Source of the DNA: Dethiosulfatibacter aminovorans DSM 17477
GTDB lineage: Bacteria; Bacillota; Clostridia; Tissierellales; Dethiosulfatibacteraceae
Assembly: GCF_900142005.1 (NCBI RefSeq)
Contig: NZ_FQZL01000008.1
Coordinates: 141,021-205,020 of the forward strand
Length of the DNA: 64,000 bases
Reading direction: 5' to 3'
The notes beneath the pieces were generated by a model. That model searched no databases, was not told the origin of the DNA, and saw only the letters and a list, made by a program, of their open reading frames with translations. Positions 17,142 to 25,868 of this stretch are shown here, piece by piece. The first letter of the stretch is position 1; every line of letters starts with the position of its first letter. The translations under genes were made by a program, and so were the position numbers.

Positions 17142-18161
17142 ATGAGCCAAAAGTTAAACTGGGAAGAATTGGGATTCGACTATATCAAGACGGACAAGAG
17201 ATATATTTCCATATGGAAGGATGGAGCCTGGGACGAAGGAAAGCTTGTTGAAGACAACCATCTTATGGTGAGTGAGTCTGCAACGGGACTTCACTACGGA
17301 CAGCAATGTTTTGAAGGACTCAAGGCATACAGGACAAAGGATGGAAAGATTCAACTTTTCAGACCCGATGAAAATGCAAAGAGAATGCAGCAGACAAACA
17401 AAAAGATAATGATGCCTGAAGTGCCTGTTGAGAAGTTTGTGGATGCATGCATGCAGGTAGTCAAGGCCAATGAGGATTATGTACCTCCGTATGGAACAGG
17501 TGCATCGCTTTATATCAGACCATTCATGTTCGGTACAGGACAAACAATCGGTGTTAAGCCTGCATCCGAATATATATTCTGTGTATTCTGCATGCCTGTA
17601 GGAGCATACTTCAAGGGTGGGATGACACCTGTAAACTTTATCACTACTAAATTCGACAGAGCGGCACCCATGGGAACTGGAGCTGCAAAGGTTGGAGGAA
17701 ACTATGCTGCAAGTCTTCAAGCACATCAGGAGGCTGTAGATGCCGGATTTGCAGACTGTATATATCTTGATGCTGCAACGCATACAAAGATAGAAGAGGT
17801 AGGAGCAGCAAACTTCTTTGGAATTACCAAGGATGACGTATTTGTTACACCGAAGTCTCTTTCAATACTTCCAAGCATTACAAAATACTCACTTCTATAC
17901 CTTGCAGAAAACTACATGAATCTCAAGGTCGAGGAAAGGGATGTATTCATAGACAACATAGACGAGTTCAAGGAAGCAGGTGCCTGCGGTACAGCTGCTG
18001 TAATAACTCCTATAGGTGCCATAAGCCACGAGGGAGAAAAACATGTATTCTACTCTGAAACTGAAGTCGGTCCTATAACAACTGAACTTTACAATACATT
18101 GACAGGTATCCAGCTGGGGGATGTTGAAGCTCCTGAAGGGTGGATATACGTAGTAGAGTAG
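17142..18161 (+). CDS. ilvE: Branched-chain amino-acid aminotransferase
   Basis: 339-aa fold-IV PLP transaminase interconverting Leu/Ile/Val and their 2-oxo acids with 2-oxoglutarate/glutamate. The length and motifs ([37 protein letters not shown] carrying the PLP lysine, [21 protein letters not shown]) place it in the longer, eukaryote-like group of BCATs. It has its own promoter and terminator, so it is a single-gene unit. In an amino-acid fermenter it probably serves branched-chain catabolism as well as synthesis. GGAGG lies at 17131-17135. Confidence 0.95.
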   Translation: MSQKLNWEELGFDYIKTDKRYISIWKDGAWDEGKLVEDNHLMVSESATGLHYGQQCFEGLKAYRTKDGKIQLFRPDENAKRMQQTNKKIMMPEVPVEKFVDACMQVVKANEDYVPPYGTGASLYIRPFMFGTGQTIGVKPASEYIFCVFCMPVGAYFKGGMTPVNFITTKFDRAAPMGTGAAKVGGNYAASLQAHQEAVDAGFADCIYLDAATHTKIEEVGAANFFGITKDDVFVTPKSLSILPSITKYSLLYLAENYMNLKVEERDVFIDNIDEFKEAGACGTAAVITPIGAISHEGEKHVFYSETEVGPITTELYNTLTGIQLGDVEAPEGWIYVVE

Positions 18162-18185
18162 TCTCAAACGATTTGCTGATTTTGA

Positions 18186-18222
18186 AGCCTTGATGCAGTG
18201 TTGCTGTATTCAAGGCTCTTTT
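18186..18222 (+). terminator. Terminator after ilvE
   Basis: AGCCTTGA (18186-18193) pairs with TCAAGGCT (18210-18217), extended inward by CAG/CTG, then CTTTT. Confidence 0.8.
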
Positions 18223-18257
18223 AAAAGACGGTTCTTCGATAAAAACAGGAGAGTGAC

Positions 18258-19025
18258 ATGGATAGTTTGATTGTAAAATATATATTTGTATACATTGCAG
18301 GAACCGTAGCAGGATTTCTAAACACACTGGGAGGAGGAGGGTCCCTCATCACCCTGCCCCTGTTGATATTCATGGGGCTTCCGTCTGCAACTGCAAACGG
18401 GACCAACAGGATAGCGTTGGTGGCACAGAATATTTCGGCTACTGCAAATTTCAGGAGAAAGGGATTCTTTTATCCCAAAATGGCCATATTGCTTGCAGTA
18501 CCTGCAGTGATAGGTTCCATAATAGGTTCCAATATTGCTGTGAGTCTTGAAGATGATATATTCAACAAGGTCCTTGGCGTAGTGATGATAATGGTAATGA
18601 CATTAATAATAACCAGGCCCGAGAAGAAGCTTCTGAATATGGAAGAAATCGAGGAACTTACTGGAAAGAGACAAATATATGCAATGATTGCCTTCCTCGT
18701 TGTAGGATTGTATGGAGGGTTTATCCAGGCTGGCGTAGGATTCATAATAATAGTTTCACTTACACTCATAACTGGAATGTCTCTGGTCAAGATAAACTCC
18801 TTGAAAGTTTTCATTGTAGCCATATACACCATTTCTGCTTTGTCGGTGTTTGTAATTAATGGGAATGTAAACTGGGGACTTGGAATACTGCTTGCCCTTG
18901 GAAACAGTACAGGAGCGTTCATAGGAAGCAATTTTGCCGTGCAGAAGGGAGATCGGGTCATCAGGATGGTAATAGTGGCTGCAGTTGTTGTAATGGCCGG
19001 GAAACTGTGGGGACTATGGCTATAA
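18258..19025 (+). CDS. TauE/SafE family sulfite/anion exporter-like permease
   Basis: 255-aa polytopic membrane protein of the TauE/SafE family with the duplicated fold: GTVAGFLNTLGGGGSLITLP in the first half, and VVGLYGGFIQAGVGFIII in the second. Around eight helices, ending in KLWGLWL. Members export sulfite, sulfoacetate or other small anions, or import sulfur compounds; the substrate here is unknown. AGGAGAG lies 4-5 bases before the ATG. Confidence 0.9.
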   Translation: MDSLIVKYIFVYIAGTVAGFLNTLGGGGSLITLPLLIFMGLPSATANGTNRIALVAQNISATANFRRKGFFYPKMAILLAVPAVIGSIIGSNIAVSLEDDIFNKVLGVVMIMVMTLIITRPEKKLLNMEEIEELTGKRQIYAMIAFLVVGLYGGFIQAGVGFIIIVSLTLITGMSLVKINSLKVFIVAIYTISALSVFVINGNVNWGLGILLALGNSTGAFIGSNFAVQKGDRVIRMVIVAAVVVMAGKLWGLWL

Positions 19026-19082
19026 GGCAAGGTTATGTTGTATAGCAAATACTGATAAAGGAAATTAAATATTCAAAAGGTA

Positions 19083-19136
19083 TTGACAAAATACTAACAA
19101 AGATGTATAAGTATATTAGAACTTTCTAATATACTT
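19083..19136 (+). promoter_or_regulatory. Promoter and palindromic operator of the arsR cassette
   Basis: TTGACA (19083-19088), 17-base spacer, TATAAG (19106-19111). A perfect 13-2-13 palindrome, AAGTATATTAGAA / TTCTAATATACTT (19109-19121 and 19124-19136), begins inside the -10 and covers the start point. Size and form match ArsR/SmtB operators, so the first gene product very likely represses its own operon here. Confidence 0.85.
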
Positions 19137-19172
19137 ATTTTGTTATCCAAGTTAAACACTTGAGTCGGTAGT

Positions 19173-19203
19173 GAAATAATATTTCTAAATATAATATTAT
19201 TTC
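19173..19203 (+). other. Second inverted repeat in the arsR leader
   Basis: GAAATAATATT and AATATTATTTC, 11 bp perfect, 9-base loop, 70 bases before the start codon. It may be a leader hairpin or a secondary regulator site. Confidence 0.5.
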
Positions 19204-19272
19204 GTAGCATAAGACAACATTGACTAATTGCCGGTATAAGTAAAATAAGTAAATAAATTTATGGAGAAAACA

Positions 19273-19572
19273 ATGGATATAAAAGAATTTGAAGTGAAGT
19301 TTTTCAAGGCTCTTGCCCATCCTGTAAGGATAGATATAATAAAGCAGCTTTCGGCCGGACGTCTCTGTGTCTGCGAAATAGTGTCGGAGGAGTATTCCCA
19401 GTCGAACATGTCCCAGCATTTAAAGATATTGAGGGATGCTGGCATACTGACCGTGGAGAAGGAAGGCAACAAGATGATGTATGAGATAAAGAACATGGAT
19501 ATTGTGGAAATCATCAAAAAGGTTGATGAAATAATTATTGAAGACTTGAAGAGTCTTCTGGGAAACATCTAG
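19273..19572 (+). CDS. ArsR/SmtB family metalloregulatory repressor
   Basis: 99-aa winged-helix dimeric repressor. It shows FKALAHPVRIDIIKQL, then LCVCEI with Cys32 and Cys34 in the position of the ELCVCDL alpha-3 metal/arsenite site, and the recognition helix SQSNMSQHLKILRDAGIL. An ATG twelve bases earlier (19261) is in frame, but its codons contain the GGAG ribosome site for ATG 19273, which is therefore chosen. It starts the cassette with the permease 9 bases downstream. As(III), Cd or another thiophilic ligand is expected to release it from the palindrome over its promoter. Confidence 0.92.
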   Translation: MDIKEFEVKFFKALAHPVRIDIIKQLSAGRLCVCEIVSEEYSQSNMSQHLKILRDAGILTVEKEGNKMMYEIKNMDIVEIIKKVDEIIIEDLKSLLGNI

Positions 19573-19581
19573 GAGGATATT

Positions 19582-20550
19582 ATGTTTGACTGGCTTTATA
19601 TTTTAATTAAAAGGCTTGTGGAGGATGTCTTCGGGCTGAGCCTTGAAACTGGAATAGGCGACAGTGTCCACTTTTTCTTCTACGATACAATTAAGATAAT
19701 AATATTATTGAGTTTCATGATATTTACAATATCATATATAAGAAGCTTCTTCTCTCCCGAGAAGACAAAGGAGTACATTTCAAGGTTCAACGGAATTTCA
19801 AAGAACATTATGGCGTCCCTCTTGGGAATAGTTACTCCCTTCTGCTCCTGTTCTTCGGTTCCGCTGTTCATAGGTTTTGTTGAAGGTGGAATACCTCTTG
19901 GAGTTACATTTTCTTTTCTCATTACGTCGCCTATAGTCAATGAGGCTGCCTTTGCCATATTGTGGGCATCTTTCGGATGGAAGGTGGCAGTGCTTTACGT
20001 AGCTATGGGGGTTGTCCTTGGTGTCGCAGGTGGGATAATTATCGACAAGATGAAACTTGAAAAATATGTAGAGGAATATGTTTATGAAATGCAGATGAAC
20101 AAGCCTGATGCTGAAGAACTTACTTTCAATGACAGAATCAGTTTTGCAAAATCCAATACCCTTGAAATAGTTGGAAGGGTTTGGAAGTATGTCCTTGCAG
20201 GGATAGCGATCGGAGCATTGATACATGGATGGGCGCCGGAGGCTGCCTTGGTAAAGTATGCTGGACCTGGGAATCCGCTTGCTGTATTTGCTGCCACTGT
20301 TATAGCGGTACCTCTTTACAGCAATGCCCTTGGAACTATTCCTATAGCTGAAGCTCTTCTTATGAAGGGAGTAGGACTTGGAACGGCAATGGCATTCATG
20401 ATGGCTACGACGGCTCTTTCATTCCCTGAGATGGTACTTCTGAGGAAAGTCATAAAGCCAAGGCTGATAGCCAATTTTGTTGTCATTACTTCAATAGGAA
20501 TTGTGATCATAGGATATATGTTCAATGGAATAGCCCATCTGGTGGTGTAG
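19582..20550 (+). CDS. ArsP/DUF318-type permease
   Basis: 322-aa membrane protein with about eight to nine helices. It has the family motif TPFCSCSSVP (Cys88, Cys90) and the repeat SFLITSPIVNE; the second half contains ATVIAVPLYSNALGTIPIAEALL. Relatives include ArsP, which exports trivalent organoarsenicals, and uncharacterised permeases often next to a redox-active small thioredoxin. Translation is linked to the repressor gene (AGGAGG inside the gap). Export of a thiol-reactive metalloid is the best inference. Confidence 0.9.
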   Translation: MFDWLYILIKRLVEDVFGLSLETGIGDSVHFFFYDTIKIIILLSFMIFTISYIRSFFSPEKTKEYISRFNGISKNIMASLLGIVTPFCSCSSVPLFIGFVEGGIPLGVTFSFLITSPIVNEAAFAILWASFGWKVAVLYVAMGVVLGVAGGIIIDKMKLEKYVEEYVYEMQMNKPDAEELTFNDRISFAKSNTLEIVGRVWKYVLAGIAIGALIHGWAPEAALVKYAGPGNPLAVFAATVIAVPLYSNALGTIPIAEALLMKGVGLGTAMAFMMATTALSFPEMVLLRKVIKPRLIANFVVITSIGIVIIGYMFNGIAHLVV

Positions 20551-20603
20551 ATAGAATGATTGCAACATAAGCAACAACATGTAGATAAAAAAGAAAGTAA
20601 AAA

Positions 20604-20656
20604 ATAATAATGAAATTTTATCTCACAATAAATTTCGTTACAATTCATGTGAAACA
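20604..20656 (+). repeat. Half copy of the structured intergenic element
   Basis: A 46-base stretch from 20604 matches 20668-20713 with about five changes (shared core TTTTATCTCACAATAA.TTTCGT). Only the left arm is present; no matching right arm follows, so this is a direct repeat of the left half of the next element. Confidence 0.75.
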
Positions 20657-20678
20657 AAATAATATTAATAATAATGAA

Positions 20679-20790
20679 GTTTTATCTCACAATAAGTTTC
20701 GTAATAATTCATGCAACATTTGAAATACAATTGAAGCATTTATATTTCAAATATTGCATGAATTGACTCAACTAAATTGTGATATAAAAC
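20679..20790 (+). repeat. Structured palindromic element, copy A
   Basis: Long hairpin with three stacked stems. The outer stem is GTTTTATCTCACAAT (20679-20693) with ATTGTGATATAAAAC (20776-20790), one mismatch. The middle stem is ATTCATGCAA with TTGCATGAAT (20707-20716, 20754-20763). The apical stem is ATTTGAAATA with TATTTCAAAT. Between outer and middle stems lie the unpaired strands AAGTTTCGTA and ACTCAACTAA, repeated in copy B. Confidence 0.8.
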
Positions 20791-20825
20791 AAATAATAAA
20801 AAGAATAGAACTAATAAATTAAGGA

Positions 20826-20938
20826 TGATTTAATTCACAACAAGTTTCGTACTGATTCGTTCAACGAGCCGTATCGCATTGATTCGTTGCGATACATGCG
20901 TTTCGCGAATCAACTCAACTAAAGTTGTGACTTAAAAC
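20826..20938 (+). repeat. Structured palindromic element, copy B, abutting the ribosome site of the next gene
   Basis: Same layout as copy A. The outer stem is TTTAATTCACAAC (20829-20841) with GTTGTGACTTAAA (20924-20936). The middle stem is TGATTCGT with GCGAATCA. The apical stem is GTATCGC with GCGATAC. The internal-loop strands AAGTTTCGTAC and ACTCAACTAAA are those of copy A, while the stems differ by compensating changes. AGGAGG of the thioredoxin gene starts two bases after the element. Confidence 0.8.
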
Positions 20939-20952
20939 TAGGAGGTAAAAAA

Positions 20953-21195
20953 ATGGAATTGAAAGTTTTAGGAATGGGCTGTGCAAAGTGCAGCAAGGTG
21001 GAAAAAAACGTGAAGGAAGCTGTTAAGGATCTAGGTCTTGATGCAACAGTGGAAAAGGTGGAGGATGTGAAGGAAATAATGTCTTTCGGTGTAATGGCGA
21101 CTCCGGCCCTCGTAATCGACGGAAAGGTAGCCTTTGCAGGGAAGACTGCCACTGCAAAGGAAATAAAGGGAATGCTTGAAATAGCTTCAAAATGA
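20953..21195 (+). CDS. Small thioredoxin-fold redox protein
   Basis: 80-aa protein of the redox-active disulfide protein 2 / thioredoxin_3 type. It has a CxxC at Cys10 and Cys13 (GMGCAKC), then a compact thioredoxin fold with cis-Pro in ATPALVIDGK. It commonly accompanies ArsR and DUF318 permeases, and may reduce or hand over the metalloid. It is 402 bases from the permease gene, separated by the structured elements, yet has a strong AGGAGG site and no obvious own promoter. Confidence 0.9.
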   Translation: MELKVLGMGCAKCSKVEKNVKEAVKDLGLDATVEKVEDVKEIMSFGVMATPALVIDGKVAFAGKTATAKEIKGMLEIASK

Positions 21196-21216
21196 TATTT
21201 CTGTTCCGGTTTAAGA

Positions 21217-21247
21217 AAGATGTTATTTATTTAGCATCTTTTTTTTA
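21217..21247 (+). terminator. Terminator after the ars-like cassette
   Basis: AAGATGTTA (21217-21225) with TAGCATCTT (21232-21240), one wobble, then a run of T to 21246. Confidence 0.88.
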
Positions 21248-21347
21248 GTGCAAACATATACTATAATATTGTTTGAATTGGGAATTCTTTGTGCATTAAA
21301 ATGAATAATGTGTTAGAATTATATATATTATTTATCAGGAGGTTGCA

Positions 21348-22451
21348 ATGAGCATATCGTTTATCCATACTGCCGATTTGCATATAGGTAAAAAGTTTAA
21401 TCTGAATTTTGATGTCGGCGACAGCATAAGAAGAAGAATTGACTTGTGGGATACATTCGACAAGATCATTGAGCTGTGTATAAGGAATGAGATTGATTTC
21501 CTTTTTGTGGCTGGAGATCTCACTGATGGCAAATACTGTACCATTGAAGATATAGAAAGGCTTGCATCAAAATTCAAGGAAGCAATAAATACGAAGGTTG
21601 TTGTGACTACGGGAAGCAACGACCCTTATTCTGTGAACTCTTATTACAAATATATAGACTGGCCTGATAATGTATACCTTGTTGATACCACTGACAGTGT
21701 CAAAAAGATGGTTTTTGAGGAAGAAGGTCTTTGTGTGTACTCCATAGGACTTGATATCAAGGGTGTGCAGGAAGAACGAAAAACAATAAGCTCCATTAGA
21801 ACCGATGATGATATGGTCAATGTTTTTCTTGCCCATGGAGACATTGAAGGGAACGACCCCCCGGACTTGAGAATCGACGTGGAATCAATAAGGGACAAGT
21901 TCGACTATATAGCTCTTGGACACTATCACCAGTATCGTGAATATTCTGAAAGGATGATTTATCCCGGATCGCCTGAGCCCCTTGACTTCAAGGAGCAGGG
22001 ACAGCATGGGGTCGTATATGGGAAAATTGACAAGGAAAATTTCGAAAAGGTGTTTCTGCCCACTGCAAAGAGTCGGTTCATATTAAAGGAACTGTACCTT
22101 CAGCCTGAGTACGAGCATCAAAAGATACTGGATATAATAAAATTCATAGGGGACTATATTTCGGTTTCAAAGGATTATTACAAGGTTATCTTGAACGGTA
22201 CTGTAAATATGGAAATGGACATGGACAAGATAAAGGCGGAAGCTTCCACATATTTCCAGCATATTGAATTTGTGGATAATTTTACATATGACATAGACTA
22301 TGACCTTTTGCTTGAGGAATACAAGGGCAATCTCATAGGGGATTTCATAAAACTGATCAAGGAAGAGGATGAAAACATAAACAGTCAACGGGCGCTCATG
22401 TTGGGCCTTGATGTTATGTTGAAAGAAAAGGTGGGCATCGATGATTATTAA
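21348..22451 (+). CDS. DNA repair exonuclease, metallophosphoesterase subunit (YhaO/SbcD-like)
   Basis: 367-aa nuclease subunit partnered with the SMC-like ATPase that overlaps it. Metallophosphoesterase motifs are FIHTADLHIG, VAGDLTD, GSNDP in place of the usual GNHD, AHGDIEG and GHYHQY. The altered third motif is notable because that Asn and His are metal/phosphate contacts. The C-terminal part (from about residue 240) is family-specific capping sequence. AGGAGG lies 6 bases before the ATG. Confidence 0.88.
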   Translation: MSISFIHTADLHIGKKFNLNFDVGDSIRRRIDLWDTFDKIIELCIRNEIDFLFVAGDLTDGKYCTIEDIERLASKFKEAINTKVVVTTGSNDPYSVNSYYKYIDWPDNVYLVDTTDSVKKMVFEEEGLCVYSIGLDIKGVQEERKTISSIRTDDDMVNVFLAHGDIEGNDPPDLRIDVESIRDKFDYIALGHYHQYREYSERMIYPGSPEPLDFKEQGQHGVVYGKIDKENFEKVFLPTAKSRFILKELYLQPEYEHQKILDIIKFIGDYISVSKDYYKVILNGTVNMEMDMDKIKAEASTYFQHIEFVDNFTYDIDYDLLLEEYKGNLIGDFIKLIKEEDENINSQRALMLGLDVMLKEKVGIDDY

Positions 22452-25155
22452 CAGACTTAATTTACTCAATTTCGGTAAATTCAAGGACAAGGAAATAGAT
22501 TTCTCCAATGGGATAAATCTCATATACGGACACAACGAAGCAGGAAAAAGCACAATGCATAAATTCATAGAGGGTATGCTTTATGGGTTCCATATCAGCA
22601 ACGGCAATGCTGAAAACAACTGGCTGGGCGACATGGAGAAGTTCAATCCATGGACGGAGGAAAGCTACAATGGAGAGCTTTTTTATTCACAAAACGGTGA
22701 AAAGGTGAAAATTTACAGGGATTTCTACAGCAATGATGTGAAAATCACCGATGCAAGCGGAACTCACGACCTGGGTGAAAGGTTCAAATACAGCAAAAAG
22801 CACCAGGTGATAGAACCTGGAAAGACGATATTTGGCATAAACAGAAGGATGTTTGCAAACACCTTCAGCATAAATCAGCTTGGCAGCAAAACCGATGAAA
22901 ATCTCGTTGGAGATGTAAAGGAAAAGATTGAAAATCTTGCAAAATCTAAGGACGAGTCACTGAAGATAAAACATGTATTTGACGATCTTGAAGAGATGAA
23001 GGAGAAAATGGGCAATCCGGAGGATCCATCCTCCAAGGCAGGAAGGATATTGAAGAAGCTTGAAAGCCTTGAGGAGGAAATGGCTCTTAGGGAAGAGGCT
23101 GATGGAAAAACCAGCAGAAAGCTCATGCTTGTCGACGCATACAGGAAACAGCTTATAAAAAAGCAGAAGGACTATGACAATATAGAAAATATAATAGGGG
23201 AACTGGACACGGAAAATATCAAGGAATCCTATGGAACGGCATGTGAGCTGTCTGACGAGATCGAGGCTTTAAACGGGGAAATAGGAAGCAATGAAATACA
23301 TGACATAAACATTGAAGACTATGAACGACTCATAAGGCTGTTCATGAAGTCCGAACAGTATGAAACAAGGGAAAAGGAACTTGCGGCAAGGGTCAAGGCT
23401 CTTGAAAGAACTGCAAAGACATTGAAGGAAGGTCTGATAATTGGGAATGAATCGGTGGATTTCGAGAAGATGAATTCCAGTTATGAGATTCTCCAGAGCA
23501 ACAAGGGAATAGAAGGAAGACTTGAAAAAAAGATAAATGCAATCAATGAAGAAATAGATGTATTTGAAAACAACCGCTTCGGAGCAACCATAGAATCTTA
23601 TGAAAAGTACTATGCAAATCAGAAAAAAATAAAATACTACAAGGGAATACTGGAAAGCGATATAATCGCTGTCCTTAAAAACAAGATCAAGAAGGAAAAA
23701 AGCGGTGCTGTTACAAATACCGTGTTCTCCCTGATTCTTGGCGGATTGATTGCTGTTGGGTCTCATATAGCAGCAAGATATTTCTACAATGACTTGTTTT
23801 ACATTGCCCTTGTACTTCTTGTGGTACCTGCATTCAATTGCAGGGATATATTCAGGAGCCGAAGGATAATAAAGGCTGTAAAAAGTGAAATTGGAAAGAT
23901 AGAGAAGGGAAATGCTGAAAAGCTTGAAGAGCAGAAGAGGCTTGAAGATGAAAACAGAAGCATCCTTGAAGAAACCGACTGCACCAGCTTGAACGACCTG
24001 AAGGCAAAATACAATATTGCAACTTCGGAAATTGGAAATATAACAGAAAAGAAAAGCACTCTAGAAACACTGGAAGAGGAGCACTCATACATAAAAAGAA
24101 AGAACGACAATCTTCAGAGTCAGCTTGTGGAACGGGTTGGAATCTTTGGTTACAACGAGCTGAGTTCAGGAATCTTTGGTGAAATAAGAAGAAGGATAGA
24201 GGAGTCCAGGGAAAAGTCCGGAAATCTTAAAGTTGCAAATCAGGAGCTGGAATCTGTGGGGGCCGAGCTTGAGACGGTAACGAAAAACAGGAAGGATAAT
24301 GACGAGGTAATTGCCGGGGTACTTGAACGAAACGGTGTGGAATCTGTTGAGGAACTCAAGCATCAGATTATGGAGCAGAGATACATCCAGGACAAGGTTC
24401 TTTTAAGGAAGGCCAAGATGGAATCACTCAGGAATATTCTTGGTAAATATACCCTTGAAGAAATGAAAACCAAGATAGACAAGCTTGAACTGCTTTTTTC
24501 AAATTCGGAATATGGCAGCAAGGAAGAGATACTTGAAGCACACAGAAATGATCTGAAAGAGATAAAGGACCTTGAAGACAAGGTGAAAAATCTGGTGGAA
24601 AACATAAGCTTGAAGCAGAAGGGCCACAGGAAGCTTTCGGAGATAGCGGAAGAGATGGACTGTTACAAGAGGCAGATGAAAGAACTTGAGGAAGAGCTGG
24701 AAATAATCAATAAAACCCAGTCTGTAATAGAAAAGGCATCCCAGAACATTCAGGAAGAATTCCTTCCGAAGTTTATAAGGAAGATAAACCATTATTTCAG
24801 TCTCATAACCGACAGAAAATACAATGAAATAAGGCTGGATGAACATCTAAACCTTTCAGTAGTGGATCCTTCGAGTAATCTGGAGGTATTTATTGAAAGT
24901 CTCAGCGCCGGTACTGTGGACCAGATTTACCTGTCCCTGAGATTTGCCCTTGTAGACATAATATCACGTGATGACGATTCGCCTGTCATACTTGACGACT
25001 GCTTTACCCAGTACGATTACAAGAGGCTGGCAAGTGCCGTAGACATAATGGGAAACATGGGCAAGGAAAGGCAGATACTTCTTTTTAGTTGTCAGTCCAG
25101 AGAAAAGGATATTTTTGATGCCAAGGGGATCCCATACAACTATATAGAAATATAA
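22441..25155 (+). CDS. SMC-like AAA ATPase (YhaN/SbcC-like), with central membrane hairpin
   Basis: 904-aa ATPase. Walker A GHNEAGKST at residues 30-38, long coiled coils (about 190-420 and 490-800), C-terminal signature LSAGTVDQIYLSLR and Walker B PVILDDCF. Between the coils, around residues 425-470, two hydrophobic helices (TVFSLILGGLIAVGSHIA; LFYIALVLLVVPAF) sit where SbcC has its zinc hook, as in B. subtilis YhaN. It probably forms a membrane-associated Mre11/Rad50-like machine with the preceding nuclease. The start overlaps the nuclease gene by 11 bases, so the two are translationally coupled. Confidence 0.88.
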   Translation: MIINRLNLLNFGKFKDKEIDFSNGINLIYGHNEAGKSTMHKFIEGMLYGFHISNGNAENNWLGDMEKFNPWTEESYNGELFYSQNGEKVKIYRDFYSNDVKITDASGTHDLGERFKYSKKHQVIEPGKTIFGINRRMFANTFSINQLGSKTDENLVGDVKEKIENLAKSKDESLKIKHVFDDLEEMKEKMGNPEDPSSKAGRILKKLESLEEEMALREEADGKTSRKLMLVDAYRKQLIKKQKDYDNIENIIGELDTENIKESYGTACELSDEIEALNGEIGSNEIHDINIEDYERLIRLFMKSEQYETREKELAARVKALERTAKTLKEGLIIGNESVDFEKMNSSYEILQSNKGIEGRLEKKINAINEEIDVFENNRFGATIESYEKYYANQKKIKYYKGILESDIIAVLKNKIKKEKSGAVTNTVFSLILGGLIAVGSHIAARYFYNDLFYIALVLLVVPAFNCRDIFRSRRIIKAVKSEIGKIEKGNAEKLEEQKRLEDENRSILEETDCTSLNDLKAKYNIATSEIGNITEKKSTLETLEEEHSYIKRKNDNLQSQLVERVGIFGYNELSSGIFGEIRRRIEESREKSGNLKVANQELESVGAELETVTKNRKDNDEVIAGVLERNGVESVEELKHQIMEQRYIQDKVLLRKAKMESLRNILGKYTLEEMKTKIDKLELLFSNSEYGSKEEILEAHRNDLKEIKDLEDKVKNLVENISLKQKGHRKLSEIAEEMDCYKRQMKELEEELEIINKTQSVIEKASQNIQEEFLPKFIRKINHYFSLITDRKYNEIRLDEHLNLSVVDPSSNLEVFIESLSAGTVDQIYLSLRFALVDIISRDDDSPVILDDCFTQYDYKRLASAVDIMGNMGKERQILLFSCQSREKDIFDAKGIPYNYIEI

Positions 25156-25166
25156 CTGGAGCAAAA

Positions 25167-25865
25167 ATGAAAATATTCGGAATATCGGATCTACATCTTG
25201 ATTCGAAAAAGGAAAAGCCAATGGACGTATTCGGTGAAAACTGGATAGACCATGATAAGAAAATATTCGATTCCTGGAAGGAATCGGTCAGCGAAGACGA
25301 TATAGTATTATTGCCCGGGGACATATCCTGGGCAATTTCATTGAAGGATGCCCATGAAGACTTGAGCCACATAGAAGAACTTCCGGGAACAAAGATAATT
25401 ACAAAGGGAAACCATGATTACTGGTGGTCCTCAATGACAAAAATGAACAATATGGGATTCAAGACCATCAAGTTTGTCCACAATAATTCTTTTGCCAGGG
25501 ACGGAATTGAAATATTTGGAACCAGGGGATGGATGTCAAGGGACAGTGATGAATTCATGAACGATGATGAGGTCATATATTTGAGGGAATTGAGGAGGCT
25601 GGAAAATTCCGTTAAATCTTCGAAGTTGGATAATCCTTCATTGACTATAGCCCTTTTGCACTTTCCTCCCTTTGACTGCAGGGGAAGACTTGATGACTTC
25701 GGAGAATATGTAAGCGGCAGGAATATCGATATTTGTCTATATGGGCATCTCCATGGAAAGGATGGACACAAGTATGCAAGAGAAGGGAAATTCGGAAATA
25801 CTGAATTCATTTGTGTAGCTGCCGACTACCTGAATTTTAAGGTGAAGACAATAAAAGAGGTATAA
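25167..25865 (+). CDS. Metallophosphoesterase (predicted phosphohydrolase, COG1768-like)
   Basis: 232 aa. Calcineurin-like motifs are complete: SDLHLDS, LPGDISWA, TKGNHDYWW, HFPPFD and YGHLHGKDGH. The aromatic-rich GNHDYWWSS and the DISWA segment are typical of a small bacterial group of unknown substrate. Same operon as the YhaO/N pair (11 bases after it) and 3 bases before a CYTH gene, suggesting phosphate-ester or nucleotide chemistry. Confidence 0.88.
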   Translation: MKIFGISDLHLDSKKEKPMDVFGENWIDHDKKIFDSWKESVSEDDIVLLPGDISWAISLKDAHEDLSHIEELPGTKIITKGNHDYWWSSMTKMNNMGFKTIKFVHNNSFARDGIEIFGTRGWMSRDSDEFMNDDEVIYLRELRRLENSVKSSKLDNPSLTIALLHFPPFDCRGRLDDFGEYVSGRNIDICLYGHLHGKDGHKYAREGKFGNTEFICVAADYLNFKVKTIKEV

Positions 25866-25868
25866 AAG

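Noticed and set aside
20604..20938. CRISPR array
   Set aside because: Repeats are few, imperfect, palindromic over their whole length and lack uniform spacers or cas genes.
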